A stretch of DNA of 64,000 bases, from the NCBI RefSeq assembly GCF_014649395.1, contig NZ_BMSY01000001.1, forward strand, positions 124,001 to 188,000. The letters are read 5' to 3'. Below are positions 63,523 through 64,000 of this stretch, piece by piece. The stretch is from Streptomyces aureoverticillatus (lineage in GTDB: Bacteria > Actinomycetota > Actinomycetes > Streptomycetales > Streptomycetaceae). Every line of letters starts with the position of its first letter. Position 1 is the first letter of the stretch. The translations under genes were made by a program, and so were the position numbers. The notes beneath the pieces were generated by a model. It did no database searches and was not told where the DNA came from. It saw only the letters and a program-made list of their open reading frames with translations.

Positions 63523-64000
63523 GTGCCCGCCCCCACCACCCCGGAAGCCGAGCAGCAGCCCTCCTCCGTCAAGAACGCCACGGCCGAGCAGGCCAGGCAG
63601 GCGCCGCTGCCGCTGAAGGAGTCCAGGCCGACCGGGCTGCGGATCCCGGCGGCGGGCGTGGACGCCGAGAAGATGCTGGACCTCGGCATCGGCGCCGACG
63701 GCGAGTTGGAGGTGCCGCCCGCCTCCCAGGGTGAGGTGCCCGGCTGGTGGACCGGCGGTGTCACGCCGGGCCAGAAGGGCGCGGCCGTCCTGGTCGCGCA
63801 CTACGACACGGCGAACGGCCCCGCGCTGATGCGGAACGTCGCGAAGGTCGAGGTCGGCGACAAGATCATGGTGCCGCGTGCCGACGGCTCCACGGCGACG
63901 TTCGCGGTCCGCGAGATCCAGCAGGTCGGCAAGGAAGACTTTCCAACCCATAAGGTGTACGGGGCGACCGAACGGCCGGAGCTGCGCCTGCTCACCTGCG
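63523..64000 (+). CDS. Class F sortase, N-terminal part (runs off window)
   Basis: A sortase-fold transpeptidase, cut by the window edge. GTG 63523 has AAGGAG upstream; an in-frame ATG at 63424 would add 33 residues. After a Gln/Glu/Ala-rich stretch come GLRIPAAGVDAEKMLDLGIG, LEVPP, WWTGGVTPGQKGAAVLVAHYDT with the catalytic His, and at the very end LRLLTC with the catalytic Cys. The Arg lies beyond the window. Neither start gives an N-terminal membrane anchor, which class F sortases usually have. Class F sortases are typical of actinobacteria; the substrate is unknown. Confidence 0.85.
   Translation, partial: MPAPTTPEAEQQPSSVKNATAEQARQAPLPLKESRPTGLRIPAAGVDAEKMLDLGIGADGELEVPPASQGEVPGWWTGGVTPGQKGAAVLVAHYDTANGPALMRNVAKVEVGDKIMVPRADGSTATFAVREIQQVGKEDFPTHKVYGATERPELRLLTC

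Overview
The window is chromosomal DNA of a Streptomyces-type actinomycete. The evidence is very high GC with GC-rich third codon positions, frequent GTG and TTG starts behind GGAGG-type ribosome sites, and a gene order familiar from Streptomyces: glyA, phosphatase-like gene, tsaC, prmC, prfA, rpmE, LCP gene, rho, thrB, thrC, hom, lysA, nrtL.

Region 1 (1-17.7 kb) is ordinary core chromosome, nearly all on the minus strand. It holds one-carbon metabolism (glyA), tRNA t6A synthesis (tsaC), translation termination (prmC, prfA), ribosomal protein L31 (rpmE), a cell-wall LCP transferase, transcription terminator Rho, the threonine/lysine genes (hom, thrC, thrB, lysA) and nrtL, an arginyl-tRNA-synthetase relative with no catalytic domain. 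A single-domain response regulator, a DEDDh exonuclease and a secreted PQQ-type sugar dehydrogenase follow. No frameshift was seen here.

Region 2 (17.714-56.112 kb) is inferred to be a 38.4-kb island integrated in the 3' end of a tRNA-Arg(CCG) gene. A 13-bp direct repeat of the tRNA 3' end lies at each end. At the left end the repeat is followed by a strong hairpin that looks like the tRNA gene's original terminator, now 38 kb away. The island has two halves.

The left half (18.6-41.2 kb) is intact and dedicated to defence. It contains a cytosolic Ser/Thr kinase with TPR-like repeats, divergent from an AIPR abortive-infection protein with a RAMA-like tail. Next are a complete type I restriction-modification operon (hsdM-hsdS-hsdR) and a lone HTH plus N6-adenine-methylase-like protein with an altered catalytic motif. 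Divergent from that is a four-gene operon: a RecB/Cas4-like Fe-S nuclease, a PD-(D/E)XK restriction-like nuclease, a DinG/XPD-type Fe-S helicase and a prokaryotic PIWI (pPIWI-RE) protein. The last three form the computationally described pPIWI-RE three-gene island; the RecB-like first gene is the less familiar addition. This operon is the most interesting system in the window.

The right half (41.2-56.1 kb) is mostly decaying mobile DNA: IS5 and IS30 remnants, a frameshifted MFS transporter, a second relic serine recombinase, two conjugation-type membrane proteins (one frameshifted), a sigma-like gene with an in-frame amber codon, a multiply frameshifted cytosine methylase and a frameshifted large serine integrase whose reading frame ends inside the tRNA. 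An intact cassette inside it encodes a secreted 196-aa protein, two membrane proteins and an ABC ATPase.

Region 3 (56.2-64 kb) returns to chromosome: an S-adenosyl-methyltransferase (PF04672-like), an exported agmatine-deiminase-family protein, a TetR regulator with a candidate operator, a second methyltransferase, divergent Ku and LigD-polymerase genes for end joining, a NERD-domain protein and the start of a class F sortase. All family calls come from reading motifs, gene length and context; no database search was run.
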